From the NCBI GenBank assembly GCA_002255925.1, contig NKIH01000001.1, forward strand, positions 248,001-312,000: a stretch of DNA of 64,000 nucleotides, read 5' to 3'. Under the pieces are notes generated by a model. The model made no database searches. It was not told the origin of the DNA and saw nothing but the letters and a program-made list of their open reading frames with translations. The stretch is from Burkholderiales bacterium PBB6. GTDB taxonomy: Bacteria > Pseudomonadota > Gammaproteobacteria > Burkholderiales > Burkholderiaceae_C. The position numbers and the translations under genes were made by a program. Shown here piece after piece: positions 1 through 8,295 of the stretch (position 1 is its first letter; each line of letters opens with the position of its first letter).

Positions 1-571
1 CGAGGGCCTTGGTCATCTGCGCGGCGTGGCTGGGGCCGGCTTGCGGGCCGCTCAGGGTACCGGCGGTGGCTGCCATCACCTGTGCGTTCTGCTGCAGGTT
101 CTGGGTGTCCACGGTGATGGTGTCGGTGGGGCCGGGGCCGGCCGGCAAGGGCGTGCTGCCAGCGTCACCGGCCAGCATGGCCTGGCCATTGAACCGGGTG
201 CTGGCCAGGGTGCGTTCCACCTCGGCAGCCATCTGCCGGTACTCGCGGTTCAGGGCTTCGCGGTCGCGGTCGGTGTAGGTGCCATTGCCGGCCTGCTGGG
301 CCAGCTCGCGCATGCGCTGCAGGTGTTCGGTGGTCTGGCTCAGTGCGCCGTCGGCGGTTTCTGCCAGCGACTGGCCGTCTTCCATGGCCTGCACGGCCAC
401 GGTGCTGCTGCGCAGCGCGGCTGCCAGGCGATCGGCAATGGCCGAGCCGGCGGCGTCGTCGGTGGCGGAGTTGATGCGGCGCATCGTGGCGATGCGCTCA
501 ATGGCGGTGCGCTGGTTGGCTGACGACTCACGGTCGGCAGGCAGCGCCGACATGGAGTTGAAAGACAACAT
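1..571 (-). CDS. Flagellin-like protein, N-terminal part (truncated by window edge)
   Basis: About 190 N-terminal residues are visible; the rest lies left of the window. Flagellins polymerise into the flagellar filament after export by the flagellar type III system. The translation from the ATG at 571 carries the classic D0/D1 pattern: INSATDDAAGSAIADRL, then DGQSLAETADGALSQTTEHL, then a segment containing MRELAQQAGNGTYTDRDREA and STRFNGQAML. The extreme N-terminus (MLSFNSMSALPADRE) is less typical than the family's usual start, so it could be a secondary flagellin or an FlgL-like relative. A second ATG lies six codons in. No convincing sigma-28 promoter was found in the upstream 150 bases. 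A nearby chemoreceptor supports a motile organism. Confidence 0.85.
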   Translation of the reverse strand, partial: MLSFNSMSALPADRESSANQRTAIERIATMRRINSATDDAAGSAIADRLAAALRSSTVAVQAMEDGQSLAETADGALSQTTEHLQRMRELAQQAGNGTYTDRDREALNREYRQMAAEVERTLASTRFNGQAMLAGDAGSTPLPAGPGPTDTITVDTQNLQQNAQVMAATAGTLSGPQAGPSHAAQMTKAL

Positions 572-752
572 GGACGGCCCTTTGGCAACCCTGAAAGCAG
601 GCTGCCGTCGGCGTCACTATGGCACGGGCCTTCGGAAATCTGAAGCCCTGGGCATGGCCGCTTGTGCCATGTTGGCGTGACTTCCTTCGCGTCTGGCGCC
701 GTGTTGTGGCGTTGTCTGGTGGTGTCGTGTTCCGGTGCGGGCGGGATGGGCC

Positions 753-2189
753 TCAGACGGGCGCGCGCTGGCTGACGCGCGACATGGCCCCCGCCAGGGT
801 CACCGCCTGGTACTTCAGGCTTTCTGCCGCGGCGGCGCTTTGCTCGACCAGCGCGGCGTTCTGCTGGGTCACCGCATCGAGCTGGCCCACGGCTTGGTTC
901 ACCTGCACCAGGCCGTCGCTCTGCGCGCTGGCGGCGGCGGTGATCTCGCCAATCATGTCGCTGACGCGCTGCACCGAAGCCACGATGTCGTTCATCGTGC
1001 TGCCGGCGTCCTGCACCAGGCGCGTGCCGTTTTCCACCCGTTCGACGCTGGCGCCGATCAGGGTCTTGATTTCGCGGGCGGCACCGGCCGAGCGCTGGGC
1101 GAGCGAACGCACCTCGCCGGCCACCACCGCAAAGCCGCGGCCCTGCTCACCGGCGCGGGCTGCTTCCACGGCTGCATTCAGCGCCAGGATGTTGGTCTGG
1201 AAGGCGATGCCGTCGATCACGCTGATGATGTCGGAGATCTTCCTCGACGCGGTGTTGATGTCGCTCATCGTCTGCACCACTTCAGACACCACCGCGCCGC
1301 CGCGCTGCGCCACTTCCGCGGCGGAGGCGGCCAGCTGGTTCGCTGTGCGGGCGGAGTCGGCGGTCTGGCGCACGGTGCTGGTCAGCTGCACCATCGACGA
1401 CGCGGTTTGCTGCAGGTGGCTGGCGGCCTGTTCGGTGCGCTGGCTCAAGTCCACGCTGCCGGCGGCGATTTCGGACGAGGCGTTCTGGATGTTGTCGATG
1501 CTGCCGCGCACCGAGCCCATCACGGCGTCGAGCTCCATCAGCGTCTGCTTCATGGTGCCGGCGCCCTGGGTGCTGGTGTCCACCGCGGCGACGTCCAGGA
1601 TGATCTGGCCGTCGGTGCTGCGCACCTGGCTGAGCAGCTGGTTCATTTCTTCGCCCTGCGCAGCGTCGCGGCGCATCAGCAGGGCCATCCACACCTCGAA
1701 GGTGGTTTGGGCCACCACGTAGCCGGCATGAATCAGTACGCGGGCGAGATCAGGCTCGGTCAGGCAATACACCCCGACGCCGCTGGCTTGCAGCCGGTCG
1801 GCCGCCACATGGTGCACGGCGATCAAGCCTGCAGCCAGCAGCAAGGGCCGCCAGTCTCGATACAAGAGCAGGAAGGCCAGGGTGACGAACACGCCGAAGT
1901 GCACTTCCAGCAGGCCGCGCGCCAACTGGATGTGCAGGCCCACCATGCCCATCAGGCTGGCGGCGAGCACCAGGCGTGCCGTCAGGCTGCCCGGGGCCAG
2001 CAGGCCGGCGGCTACGCCCACACCAAGCAGCGGCAGGCCCACCGCCAAGGCTGTGCCCAAGCTGCCGTAGTAGTTGCCAATGGCCAGTGCCATCAAGGTC
2101 GACCCCGCCAGGATCAACATCAGCAGCTTGTCGGCCTTGGTCGACAGCCTGACTTGCAACTGGGTATGGGAAAGCAGCGGGGTGGACAT
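753..2189 (-). CDS. Methyl-accepting chemotaxis protein with polytopic membrane domain
   Basis: Chemoreceptor of 478 residues that would signal through CheW/CheA. The N-terminal ~190 residues hold about five to six hydrophobic segments and no large periplasmic loop, so sensing is probably within or near the membrane. Several His residues sit at the end of this region ([10 protein letters not shown]). The C-terminal half is the cytoplasmic signalling coiled coil, with the highly conserved hairpin tip [20 protein letters not shown] followed by [17 protein letters not shown]. The ATG at 2189 ([10 protein letters not shown]) is preferred over a start 62 codons upstream, because the extra segment is not protein-like and would overlap the sigma-28-like promoter. 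The ligand cannot be deduced. Confidence 0.93.
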   Translation of the reverse strand: MSTPLLSHTQLQVRLSTKADKLLMLILAGSTLMALAIGNYYGSLGTALAVGLPLLGVGVAAGLLAPGSLTARLVLAASLMGMVGLHIQLARGLLEVHFGVFVTLAFLLLYRDWRPLLLAAGLIAVHHVAADRLQASGVGVYCLTEPDLARVLIHAGYVVAQTTFEVWMALLMRRDAAQGEEMNQLLSQVRSTDGQIILDVAAVDTSTQGAGTMKQTLMELDAVMGSVRGSIDNIQNASSEIAAGSVDLSQRTEQAASHLQQTASSMVQLTSTVRQTADSARTANQLAASAAEVAQRGGAVVSEVVQTMSDINTASRKISDIISVIDGIAFQTNILALNAAVEAARAGEQGRGFAVVAGEVRSLAQRSAGAAREIKTLIGASVERVENGTRLVQDAGSTMNDIVASVQRVSDMIGEITAAASAQSDGLVQVNQAVGQLDAVTQQNAALVEQSAAAAESLKYQAVTLAGAMSRVSQRAPV

Positions 2190-2220
2190 GGAATGGGGGC
2201 CGGTAGTACTTCGTAGGGAG

Positions 2221-2248
2221 TTATCGACATACTGAGGGGGTTTGTTGA
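2221..2248 (-). promoter_or_regulatory. Candidate sigma-28 (FliA) promoter for the chemoreceptor gene
   Basis: On the minus strand, GTCGATAA (2228-2221) matches the FliA -10 consensus GCCGATAA at seven of eight bases. TCAACAAA (2248-2241) is a weaker match to the -35 element TAAAGTTT, with a 12-base gap where 11 is usual. The element ends about 32 bases before the ATG at 2189. Flagellar-class control of a chemoreceptor is common, so the placement is sensible, but the call rests mainly on the -10 element. Confidence 0.5.
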
Positions 2249-2422
2249 GATGGAAGGCGTGAAATGCGCCACCATCACCCGGCTGTTCGGGGGTGTTATC
2301 CGGTGGATGAAGGCTTGTGTGCGCTTCACCAGCGGGCATCACTGGGCAACATGCCAGCAAACTGGCGCCGCTCAAAATCGGTTAACCCGGCCAGTCGGCC
2401 GCGAAGACAGGACCCTCGTCGC

Positions 2423-3706
2423 ATGAAAAAACGTTCCTTGCTCGGCCTGGTGGCCGCAGTGCCTCTCGTGTTTCTGGCTGGCTGCGGTGGCAGCAGCGAG
2501 AAGGAGGCCACCGTCCGTCTGCTGAACGCCAGCGCGGGCTACAGCTCGGTCGACCTGTACGTGGAAGACGAGAAGGAAATCGGGGCCGTCGGCTTCGGCA
2601 CCCTGAGCGATTACGTGGGCGTGACTTCGGGTGACGTGACCGCGGAATTCACCAACGCCGGCTCCACCACCGCGCTGCTGACCAAGAGCCTGTCGCTGGG
2701 CACCGATGACGCCTACACCGTGGTCACCTACGGCTGGGAAGGCGCGATCAAGTCGGTCCTGATCACCGAGAACCAGGACGACGCTGACAGCGGCGAGAGC
2801 AGCGTCAGCGTGCTGAACACCGCGGTAGATGCCGGCGCGCTAGACATCTACCTGACGGGCACCGACGAGTCGCTCGACTCCTCAACCCCGGTGCTGAGCA
2901 ACGTCAGCGGCGGCTCGCGCTCGTCGTTCGCCACGGTCAAGGCCGGCACCTATCGCCTGCGCATCACCGGCTACGGCGACACCAGCGATCTGCGTCTGGA
3001 CATTGCCCAAGCGGTGGTCTCCAGCACTGGCGTCTACACCTTCGTGCTGACCCCGGGCAGCGGCGGCGTGCTGGTCAACAGCCTGATGCTGAAGCAGGGC
3101 GGCGCGCTGACGCAGCAGCTCAATACCAAGGCCCGCGCCCGCGTCGTGGCCGGCATGGCCAGCGGTGGCAAGGTCACCGTGAAGGCGGGCAGCACCACGC
3201 TGGCCACCGCAGCCGCTTCGCCCGCGATCAAGGACTACGCCCTGATCGACGCCGGCACCGTGACGCTGACCACCAGTGTCGACGGCACCGCGCTGACCAG
3301 CACCACCCAGACCATCAAGGCTGGCTCTGACACCACGCTGCTGGTGACGGGCAACAGCGCCGCCGATGCGACGGTGAAGGTGTTGAGCGACGACAACCGC
3401 CTGCCCACGGTGAGCACCAAGTTCAAGATGCGTCTGGTGCATGCCGCGCCCTCGCTGGCCAGCGACGCGCTGACCTTGACGCTGGACCTGGAAGACCTGG
3501 TGACCGACCTGACCTGGGGCACGTCGTCGAGCTTCGTCAGCCGCACGGGCACCTCCAGCAGCAGCCTGGAAGTGAACTCGCTCTCGTCGACCACGCCGGT
3601 GTTCAGCGTGACCGAGCAGGCCTACCTGTCCAACAGCATCTACACCGTGTTCGTCTATGACACGTCGGCCGGTGTGGCCACGGCCAAGGTCAAGAAGGAC
3701 CGTTGA
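2423..3706 (+). CDS. DUF4397 domain lipoprotein
   Basis: Protein of 427 residues starting MKKRS at 2423, with an n-region, hydrophobic stretch and lipobox LAGC, so it should be a lipid-anchored envelope protein. The body consists of repeated beta-rich segments of the DUF4397 type: VRLLNASAGYSSVDLYV near the N-terminus, SVLNTAVDAGALDIYLTG in the middle, and MRLVHAAPSLASD in the C-terminal third. Ser and Thr are abundant. The family has no assigned activity; the repeated Ig-like sheets suggest a structural or binding role. It is divergent from the chemoreceptor and is followed by a clear intrinsic terminator, so it is probably a single-gene unit. An in-frame start 53 codons upstream is rejected because it would bury the signal sequence. 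Confidence 0.88.
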   Translation: MKKRSLLGLVAAVPLVFLAGCGGSSEKEATVRLLNASAGYSSVDLYVEDEKEIGAVGFGTLSDYVGVTSGDVTAEFTNAGSTTALLTKSLSLGTDDAYTVVTYGWEGAIKSVLITENQDDADSGESSVSVLNTAVDAGALDIYLTGTDESLDSSTPVLSNVSGGSRSSFATVKAGTYRLRITGYGDTSDLRLDIAQAVVSSTGVYTFVLTPGSGGVLVNSLMLKQGGALTQQLNTKARARVVAGMASGGKVTVKAGSTTLATAAASPAIKDYALIDAGTVTLTTSVDGTALTSTTQTIKAGSDTTLLVTGNSAADATVKVLSDDNRLPTVSTKFKMRLVHAAPSLASDALTLTLDLEDLVTDLTWGTSSSFVSRTGTSSSSLEVNSLSSTTPVFSVTEQAYLSNSIYTVFVYDTSAGVATAKVKKDR

Positions 3707-3714
3707 TTCCGGCC

Positions 3715-3742
3715 AGCACTGAGCACTGAGCACTGAGCACTG
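3715..3742. repeat. Four tandem copies of a 7-bp unit AGCACTG
   Basis: Positions 3715-3742 are four exact contiguous copies of AGCACTG, just after the DUF4397 stop codon and before its terminator. Such a short perfect tandem repeat is a likely replication-slippage site. It lies outside coding sequence, so copy changes should not affect a protein. Confidence 0.95.
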
Positions 3743-3760
3743 ACAGGTTTCAACCATGAC

Positions 3761-3789
3761 AAAGGGGCTGCATTCGCAGCCCCTTTTTT
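3761..3789 (+). terminator. Intrinsic terminator after the DUF4397 gene
   Basis: An 11-bp perfect stem AAAGGGGCTGC / GCAGCCCCTTT with an ATTC loop, ending in a run of six T residues (3784-3789). It lies 55 bases after the stop at 3706 and just before the convergent pirin gene end at 3801. The T-run is only on the plus strand, so it primarily serves the upstream gene. Confidence 0.9.
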
Positions 3790-3800
3790 GTTGGGTGGCC

Positions 3801-4679
3801 TCAGGCCATCTTGCCGGCCTGGAAGTCTTCCACGGCCTGGTAGATCTGTTCGCGGTTGTTCATCACGAACGGGCCGTACTGCACGATCGGCTCCTTCAGC
3901 GGCTGGCCGGCGATCAGCAGGAAGCGCGCGCCCTCTGGACCGGCCTGCAGCGCCACGCCGTCGCTGCCGGGCGTGTTGGCCAGGATAGCCATGCGCTGCG
4001 TGGGCACCGCCTGCGTGCCGATCTGCACACCGCCGCGGTAGACCTGCACGAACGCGTTGTGGTGCTCGGCCAGCGGGTGGCTGAAGCTGGCGCCTGCGGG
4101 CAGGTGCACGTCCAGGTACAGCGGCTCGGTGACCGGGCGCTGCATGGCGCCGGCCACACCGGCGTGGTGGCCGGCGATCACGCGCACTACGCTGTCGCCG
4201 CTGCGAACTTCGGGAATGGTCTCCGTCTGGATGTCGACATAACCCGGGTCGCAGAGCTTGTCCTTGGCGGGCAGGTTCAGCCAGAGCTGGAAGCCCTCCA
4301 TCACGCCTTCTTCCTGCTCAGGCAGCTCGCTGTGGATGAGGCCGCGGCCGGCGGTCATCCATTGCACGCCGCCGTTGCTCAACAGGCCTTCGTTGCCGGC
4401 TGAATCGCGGTGGCGCATGCGGCCGGCGATCATGTAGGTCACGGTTTCGAAGCCGCGGTGCGGGTGGTCGGGGAAGCCGGCGATGTAGTCATCGGGCTTG
4501 TCCGAGCCGAAGGCGTCGAGCATCAGGTAGGGGTCAAGCCGGCGCTGCAGGTCTTGCGTCAGCACGCGCGTCAGCTTGACGCCGGCGCCGTCGCTGGTGG
4601 CCTGGCCGGTCACCACGCGCTCCACGGTGCGGGGGTGCAGCACGGTGGTGGCGGTGGTGTCAGCTGTGGTCGTGGTCAT
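3801..4679 (-). CDS. Pirin family protein (YhaK/quercetinase-like)
   Basis: Cupin-fold pirin of 292 residues. The N-terminal cupin has the family signature around DDYIAGFPDHPHRGFETVTY, RMRHRDSAGNEGLL and WMTAGRGLIHSELP, which supply the usual His/Glu metal ligands. The C-terminal half is the second cupin. Pirins of this group can have quercetin 2,3-dioxygenase activity or act in redox responses; the real substrate here is unknown. The ATG at 4679 is preceded by AAGGAC at good spacing, so it is chosen over one ten codons upstream. It starts only 22 bases after the azoreductase stop on the same strand, so the two form an operon, divergent from a LysR regulator. The pairing suggests quinone or electrophile stress (inference). 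Confidence 0.9.
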   Translation of the reverse strand: MTTTTADTTATTVLHPRTVERVVTGQATSDGAGVKLTRVLTQDLQRRLDPYLMLDAFGSDKPDDYIAGFPDHPHRGFETVTYMIAGRMRHRDSAGNEGLLSNGGVQWMTAGRGLIHSELPEQEEGVMEGFQLWLNLPAKDKLCDPGYVDIQTETIPEVRSGDSVVRVIAGHHAGVAGAMQRPVTEPLYLDVHLPAGASFSHPLAEHHNAFVQVYRGGVQIGTQAVPTQRMAILANTPGSDGVALQAGPEGARFLLIAGQPLKEPIVQYGPFVMNNREQIYQAVEDFQAGKMA

Positions 4680-4701
4680 GGTGTGTCCTTGGTTCGTTCG
4701 T

Positions 4702-5325
4702 TCAGGCAACAGCGCCGCTCAGCAGCTCATCGATCTGGGCGCGCGCGCTGGCCAGGCCGGCGGCTTCGGCGTCGGGGCCCATGGCCATGCCTTCCGCGTA
4801 GATGAAGTGCACGTCGGTCATGCCCAGGAAGGCGAGGATGCCACGCAGGTAGGGCACCTGGGTGTCGGCCGGCTGGTCACGCCAGATGCCGCCGCGGCTG
4901 AGCACCACGTACACGGTCTTGCCGGTCAGCAGGCCGCGCGGGCCGGTGGCGGTGTATTCGAAGGTGACTCGGGCCCGCGAGATCGCGTCGATCCAGTTCT
5001 TCAGCTGCGCGGTGATGCCCAGGTTGTACATGGGCGAGCCCAGCACCAGCACGTCGGCGGCCTGCACCTGGGCGATCAGCGCGTCGTCCAGCGCCACGCG
5101 GGCGGCCTGTTCAGCACTGCGTTGCTCGGCCGGGGTGAACAGCGCGCCGAGGGTGGCTTCGTCCAGCACCGGGTGCGGCTGGCGAGCCAGGTCACGCACC
5201 GTGTGGGTGGCGCCGGCATGGCGGGCCAGCAGCGCGGCGCTCAGCTCATTGCCGAGGCGGGTGGAATGCGAGCCCTGGCCGTTTTCAAAGGCGCGGGCAC
5301 TGGTGTTGATTTGCAGGATGTTCAT
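4702..5325 (-). CDS. azoR: FMN-dependent NADH:quinone oxidoreductase / azoreductase
   Basis: Flavodoxin-like reductase of 207 residues, close to the ~201 of E. coli AzoR. It reduces quinones and azo compounds with NADH using FMN. Family marks are the start [11 protein letters not shown], the FMN-binding segment [20 protein letters not shown], the segment [16 protein letters not shown], and SRGGIW with a C-terminal [14 protein letters not shown]. The start at 5325 gives the canonical N-terminus; longer in-frame starts are not protein-like. It is first in a two-gene operon with a pirin gene, and the divergent LysR gene starts 127 bases away. Confidence 0.95.
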   Translation of the reverse strand: MNILQINTSARAFENGQGSHSTRLGNELSAALLARHAGATHTVRDLARQPHPVLDEATLGALFTPAEQRSAEQAARVALDDALIAQVQAADVLVLGSPMYNLGITAQLKNWIDAISRARVTFEYTATGPRGLLTGKTVYVVLSRGGIWRDQPADTQVPYLRGILAFLGMTDVHFIYAEGMAMGPDAEAAGLASARAQIDELLSGAVA

Positions 5326-5405
5326 GGTGGGCTCCGAAGGTGGGTGCCACTCCGTGATTCGGGCTGGCATGGGGTGAACTTTATTGGTGGCTGGATGATT
5401 GATAA

Positions 5406-5444
5406 ACCCATTGCATTGGGTGTGAATGTTCCATTGGTGGAACA
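5406..5444. promoter_or_regulatory. Two inverted repeats in the azoR-lysR intergenic region (candidate LysR operator)
   Basis: A perfect inverted repeat TGTTCCA-TTGG-TGGAACA spans 5427-5444 and ends eight bases before the lysR ATG. A second one, ACCCA-TTGCAT-TGGGT, spans 5406-5421. LysR regulators usually bind dyads between themselves and a divergent target. The position against the lysR start also fits autorepression. Which dyad is the primary site is inference. Confidence 0.6.
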
Positions 5445-5452
5445 ATGGCGGC

Positions 5453-6430
5453 ATGGACCCTAACGACCTCGCCCTCTTTGCCCATGTGGCCGACGCCGGC
5501 AGCTTCACCGTGGCCGCAGACCGCCTCGGGCTGCCCAAATCCACCGTGTCGCGCCGTTTGACGGCGCTCGAGGCGCGCCTGGGCGAGCGCCTGATGCAGC
5601 GCACCACCCGCCGGCTGACGCTGACCGACTTCGGCCTGGGCGTGCTGGAACATGCCCGTCAGGTGGTGGCCGAAACCGACAGCGTGCTGGCCCTGGCCCA
5701 GCACCGGCAGGCTGAGCCGAGTGGCGTGCTGCGGGTGTCGATGCCCGGCGACATCGCGCAGCTGGTGCTGGCCGATGCCCTGGCCGCCTTCGTGCGAGAT
5801 CACCCGCGCGTGACGCTGGCGCTCGACCTGTCTCCCCGTCGGGTCGACCTCGTGGCTGAGAGCTTTGATCTGGTGGTGCGCATGGGCTCGTTGCGCGATG
5901 AAGCGCATTTGTCGGCCCGCCGGCTGGCCACGTTCCAGACCGGCCTGTATGCGTCGCCGGGCTGCCTGGCCGCACTGGGCGCGCCGCAGCACCCCGACGA
6001 GTTGCTGGACCCCGAGCGTGGCTGGCGCGCACTGGTGATTGCGCCCGGCGGGGTGGGGCGGCCGCTGCCCTGGGCCTTGCAGCAGCACAGCATCGACGGC
6101 CAGGTGACGGCGCGTTGGGAAGGCCTGCCCGCGCGCGCCACGCAGGCCAACTCACCCGCGCTGCTGCTGCAATTGGCCGAGGCCGGCCAGGGCGTGGCGG
6201 CGGCGGGTGAGTTCTTTGCGCACCGCGCCGTGCGCGACGGCCGCTTGGTGCGGGTGCTGCCCGACTGGCAGCTGCCCGGCGTGGATTGCTGGGCGGTGTT
6301 CCCGGAGCGGCGGCTGATGCCGGCCAAGACCCGCGCGCTGCTCGATGCGATGGTGCAGGCGCTGGCCCCCTGTGAAAACCAGGAAGCCGGCCCCGCGTTC
6401 AACCCGCTGGCGCGTGCGCCCAGGCCCTGA
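5453..6430 (+). CDS. LysR-family transcriptional regulator
   Basis: Regulator of 325 residues. The N-terminal ~60 residues form the winged helix-turn-helix, with [40 protein letters not shown] and [16 protein letters not shown]. The remainder is the periplasmic-binding-protein-like effector domain ([20 protein letters not shown] onward). The ATG at 5453 places MDPNDLALF at the usual distance from the helix-turn-helix. It is divergent from azoR-pirin, with two dyads between them, so it most likely controls that operon in response to a quinone, azo or electrophilic compound. Its 3' end overlaps the convergent GNAT gene by 32 bases. Confidence 0.93.
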   Translation: MDPNDLALFAHVADAGSFTVAADRLGLPKSTVSRRLTALEARLGERLMQRTTRRLTLTDFGLGVLEHARQVVAETDSVLALAQHRQAEPSGVLRVSMPGDIAQLVLADALAAFVRDHPRVTLALDLSPRRVDLVAESFDLVVRMGSLRDEAHLSARRLATFQTGLYASPGCLAALGAPQHPDELLDPERGWRALVIAPGGVGRPLPWALQQHSIDGQVTARWEGLPARATQANSPALLLQLAEAGQGVAAAGEFFAHRAVRDGRLVRVLPDWQLPGVDCWAVFPERRLMPAKTRALLDAMVQALAPCENQEAGPAFNPLARAPRP

Positions 6431-6965
6431 CCAGCAAACCGTACAGCGCTGAATCAGACACTTCGTCACCGACGATCCAGCGCTCGCGCAGCACGCCTTC
6501 CCGCTCGAACCCCAGCCGCTCCAGGCTGCGCGCGGACGCGGTGTTGCGCGGGTCGATGTCGGCTTCCAGCCGGTGCAGGCTCAGTGCGGGAATCGCCCAG
6601 TTCAGCAGGGCTGTCAGGGCTTCGTGCATCAGGCCTTGTCCGCCGTGCGCGGGGTGCAGGGCATAGCCAATCTCGCCGCGCCGGCACTGCGGCATCAGGT
6701 TGAACAGCGAGCAGGTGCCGATCAAGGCCTCGGGGGCGGTGTGTAGCGCCAGGCCGAGGCGCAATGATTCACCACTGGCCAGGCTGCTGCGGTCGCGCGC
6801 CACCATGGCGTGGGCCGGGGCGTCGTCGGTCCACGGGCCGTGGCTCCAGTAGCGGGTCACATCGGCGTGGCTGTAGAGCGCAAACAGGGCGGGCACGTCG
6901 GCCTCCACCAGCGGGCGCAGGTGCAGGCGGGGCGTGTGGAGCTGGACGGTGGAGAAGTCAGGCAT
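6399..6965 (-). CDS. GNAT-family N-acetyltransferase (RimJ/RimL type)
   Basis: Acetyltransferase of 188 residues using acetyl-CoA. The N-terminus LHTPRLHLRPLVEADVPALF is typical of RimJ/RimL-like enzymes. The later segment EIGYALHPAHGGQGLMHEAL contains the acetyl-CoA pyrophosphate loop, here GGQGLM, and NTASARSLERLGFEREGVLR is the usual C-terminal signature. The substrate could be a protein N-terminus, an amino acid or a small amine; sequence does not decide. The ATG at 6965 is chosen because the 12 codons before it look non-coding. The gene converges on lysR with a 32-base overlap. Confidence 0.9.
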   Translation of the reverse strand: MPDFSTVQLHTPRLHLRPLVEADVPALFALYSHADVTRYWSHGPWTDDAPAHAMVARDRSSLASGESLRLGLALHTAPEALIGTCSLFNLMPQCRRGEIGYALHPAHGGQGLMHEALTALLNWAIPALSLHRLEADIDPRNTASARSLERLGFEREGVLRERWIVGDEVSDSALYGLLVRAWAHAPAG

Positions 6966-7042
6966 GGCGCGAGTATGCCGAGGCGCGCCGGGCTGGCACA
7001 CTGGCGCTTTTCCTGCTCTGCCGCTTGCGGGCGGTTCCTCCC

Positions 7043-7321
7043 ATGAAAGCGATCTGGAACGGCGCCGTGCTGGCCGACAGCGACGACATCGTCGTGGTTG
7101 GTGGCGACCAATATTTCCCCGAGGCCGCGCTGCAGCGCACGCACACCTCGTTCTCCAACCACCGCAGCAGCTCCGAGCGCGGCCAGGCCCACTACCTGAG
7201 CCTGTTCGTGAATGGCGAGTTCAACGCCGACGCGGTCTGGTTCTATCCGGAGCCGGCCGAGGAATACCCGGAGCTCAAGGGCCGCGTGGCCTTCTGGAAG
7301 GGTGTCCAGATCGTCGACTGA
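7043..7321 (+). CDS. DUF427 domain protein
   Basis: Small protein of 92 residues, full length for DUF427 (COG2343). Family features are MKAIWNGAVLADSDD at the N-terminus, the segment YFPEAAL, and the C-terminal GRVAFWKGVQIVD. The fold is a small beta barrel; no activity is established. The ATG at 7043 fits the family start. The next gene overlaps its 3' end in another frame if its GTG start is right. Confidence 0.9.
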   Translation: MKAIWNGAVLADSDDIVVVGGDQYFPEAALQRTHTSFSNHRSSSERGQAHYLSLFVNGEFNADAVWFYPEPAEEYPELKGRVAFWKGVQIVD

Positions 7322-8126
7322 CGGCGCGGCTGCGGCTTGCGTCGTCACCCTGACCACCGCCCACCGCCGCCGGCTGAGGGCGCTGTGGCGCTCGGCCGGC
7401 TGGCCCAGCCACGACGCGCTGGACCTGGAGCTGCTGGTGGCCGGGCTGCTGAGCCGCCACCTGGACGCCGCCGGCCGCGAGAGCCTGCGCCTGACCGATG
7501 CCGGCCTGCATGAGCTGGCGCGCACGGTGCAGGGCCACCGCAGCGCCCGCGATGCGCATGAAGCGCTGGTGGCGCGGGTATCGCTGGAAATGCACCGCGC
7601 TGGTCGGCTGGTGTGGCGGGGCTTGTCGCTGCGTGCCCCGGTGGCCGCCGAGGTGGCTGGCCCGGACGGCAGCACGGCGGCCATCACCCGCTGGGCGATG
7701 GCGATGCCGGATGTCTTTTCGATCCGGCCGAGCACGCTGGAGGCGCATGTCGAGCCGGTGGTGCACGAGATCAAGGTGCGCCGCGCCGACCTGCTGGGCG
7801 ACTTGAAGAAGCCCGCCAAGGGCGAGGCCTACCGCGCCCTGGCCAGCCAGTGCTGGTACGTGCTGGCGGCCGGCATCGGCGATGAGCACGACGTGCCCGA
7901 GGTGTACGGCGTGATGCGCGCCCACCCGGTGGCCGGTGCCGAAGGCCTGCTTCGTTACGGTGCGCTGGAGGTGCTGCGCCCGGCACCCAGGCGGGCCTGC
8001 CGCGTGCCCCATGCCGGCTGGCTGGCGCTCGCGCGGGCCACGCCGGAGCGCTTCGATGATGAGCCGCAGGCGTCGCTGATGCCTGATGACGATGTGCCTG
8101 AACCTGGCCCTGGCGACGCTGCTTGA
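7302..8126 (+). CDS. Uncharacterised protein with possible PD-(D/E)XK nuclease-like core
   Basis: I do not recognise a named family. The reading frame stays open from about 7212 to 8126 with strong codon bias, but the start is uncertain: the GTG at 7302 is chosen because an ATG further up would lie deep in DUF427. The N-terminal part looks like a small winged helix (TAHRRRLRALWRSAG, LRLTDAGLHELARTV). The central segment EPVVHEIKVRRADLLGDLKK, followed by a Tyr-Arg-Ala helix and QCWYVLAAG, resembles the E-x-K half of a PD-(D/E)XK core as in restriction-like or MmcB-like repair nucleases, with a conserved acidic partner possibly upstream in EAHVEP. That assignment is tentative. The C-terminus is acidic and Pro-rich. 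Confidence 0.7.
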   Translation: MSRSSTDGAAAACVVTLTTAHRRRLRALWRSAGWPSHDALDLELLVAGLLSRHLDAAGRESLRLTDAGLHELARTVQGHRSARDAHEALVARVSLEMHRAGRLVWRGLSLRAPVAAEVAGPDGSTAAITRWAMAMPDVFSIRPSTLEAHVEPVVHEIKVRRADLLGDLKKPAKGEAYRALASQCWYVLAAGIGDEHDVPEVYGVMRAHPVAGAEGLLRYGALEVLRPAPRRACRVPHAGWLALARATPERFDDEPQASLMPDDDVPEPGPGDAA

Positions 8127-8295
8127 AGATCACCCGGGAACCATCTGCGGAGATCGTCTATCGGACAAGCCGCGGGTTGGCGCAAAATCTGCTCGCGAGT
8201 TGTTGTCCACCCCCATCCTTCCCCGGTGCGCCTCAGTCGTTGCTGCCACAAGCTGCCGCGTCTGCGCCCCGGTCTGCATCTGGAGTTGAAAACCC

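Noticed and set aside
613-636. TGGCAC-N5-TTCG resembling a sigma-54 site near the flagellin gene
   Set aside because: It points away from the flagellin, no plus-strand gene follows, and TTCG is a poor -12 element.
8127-8295. Possible tRNA or small RNA between the unknown gene and the thioredoxin-fold gene
   Set aside because: No cloverleaf arms, CCA end or terminator-like hairpin could be found.
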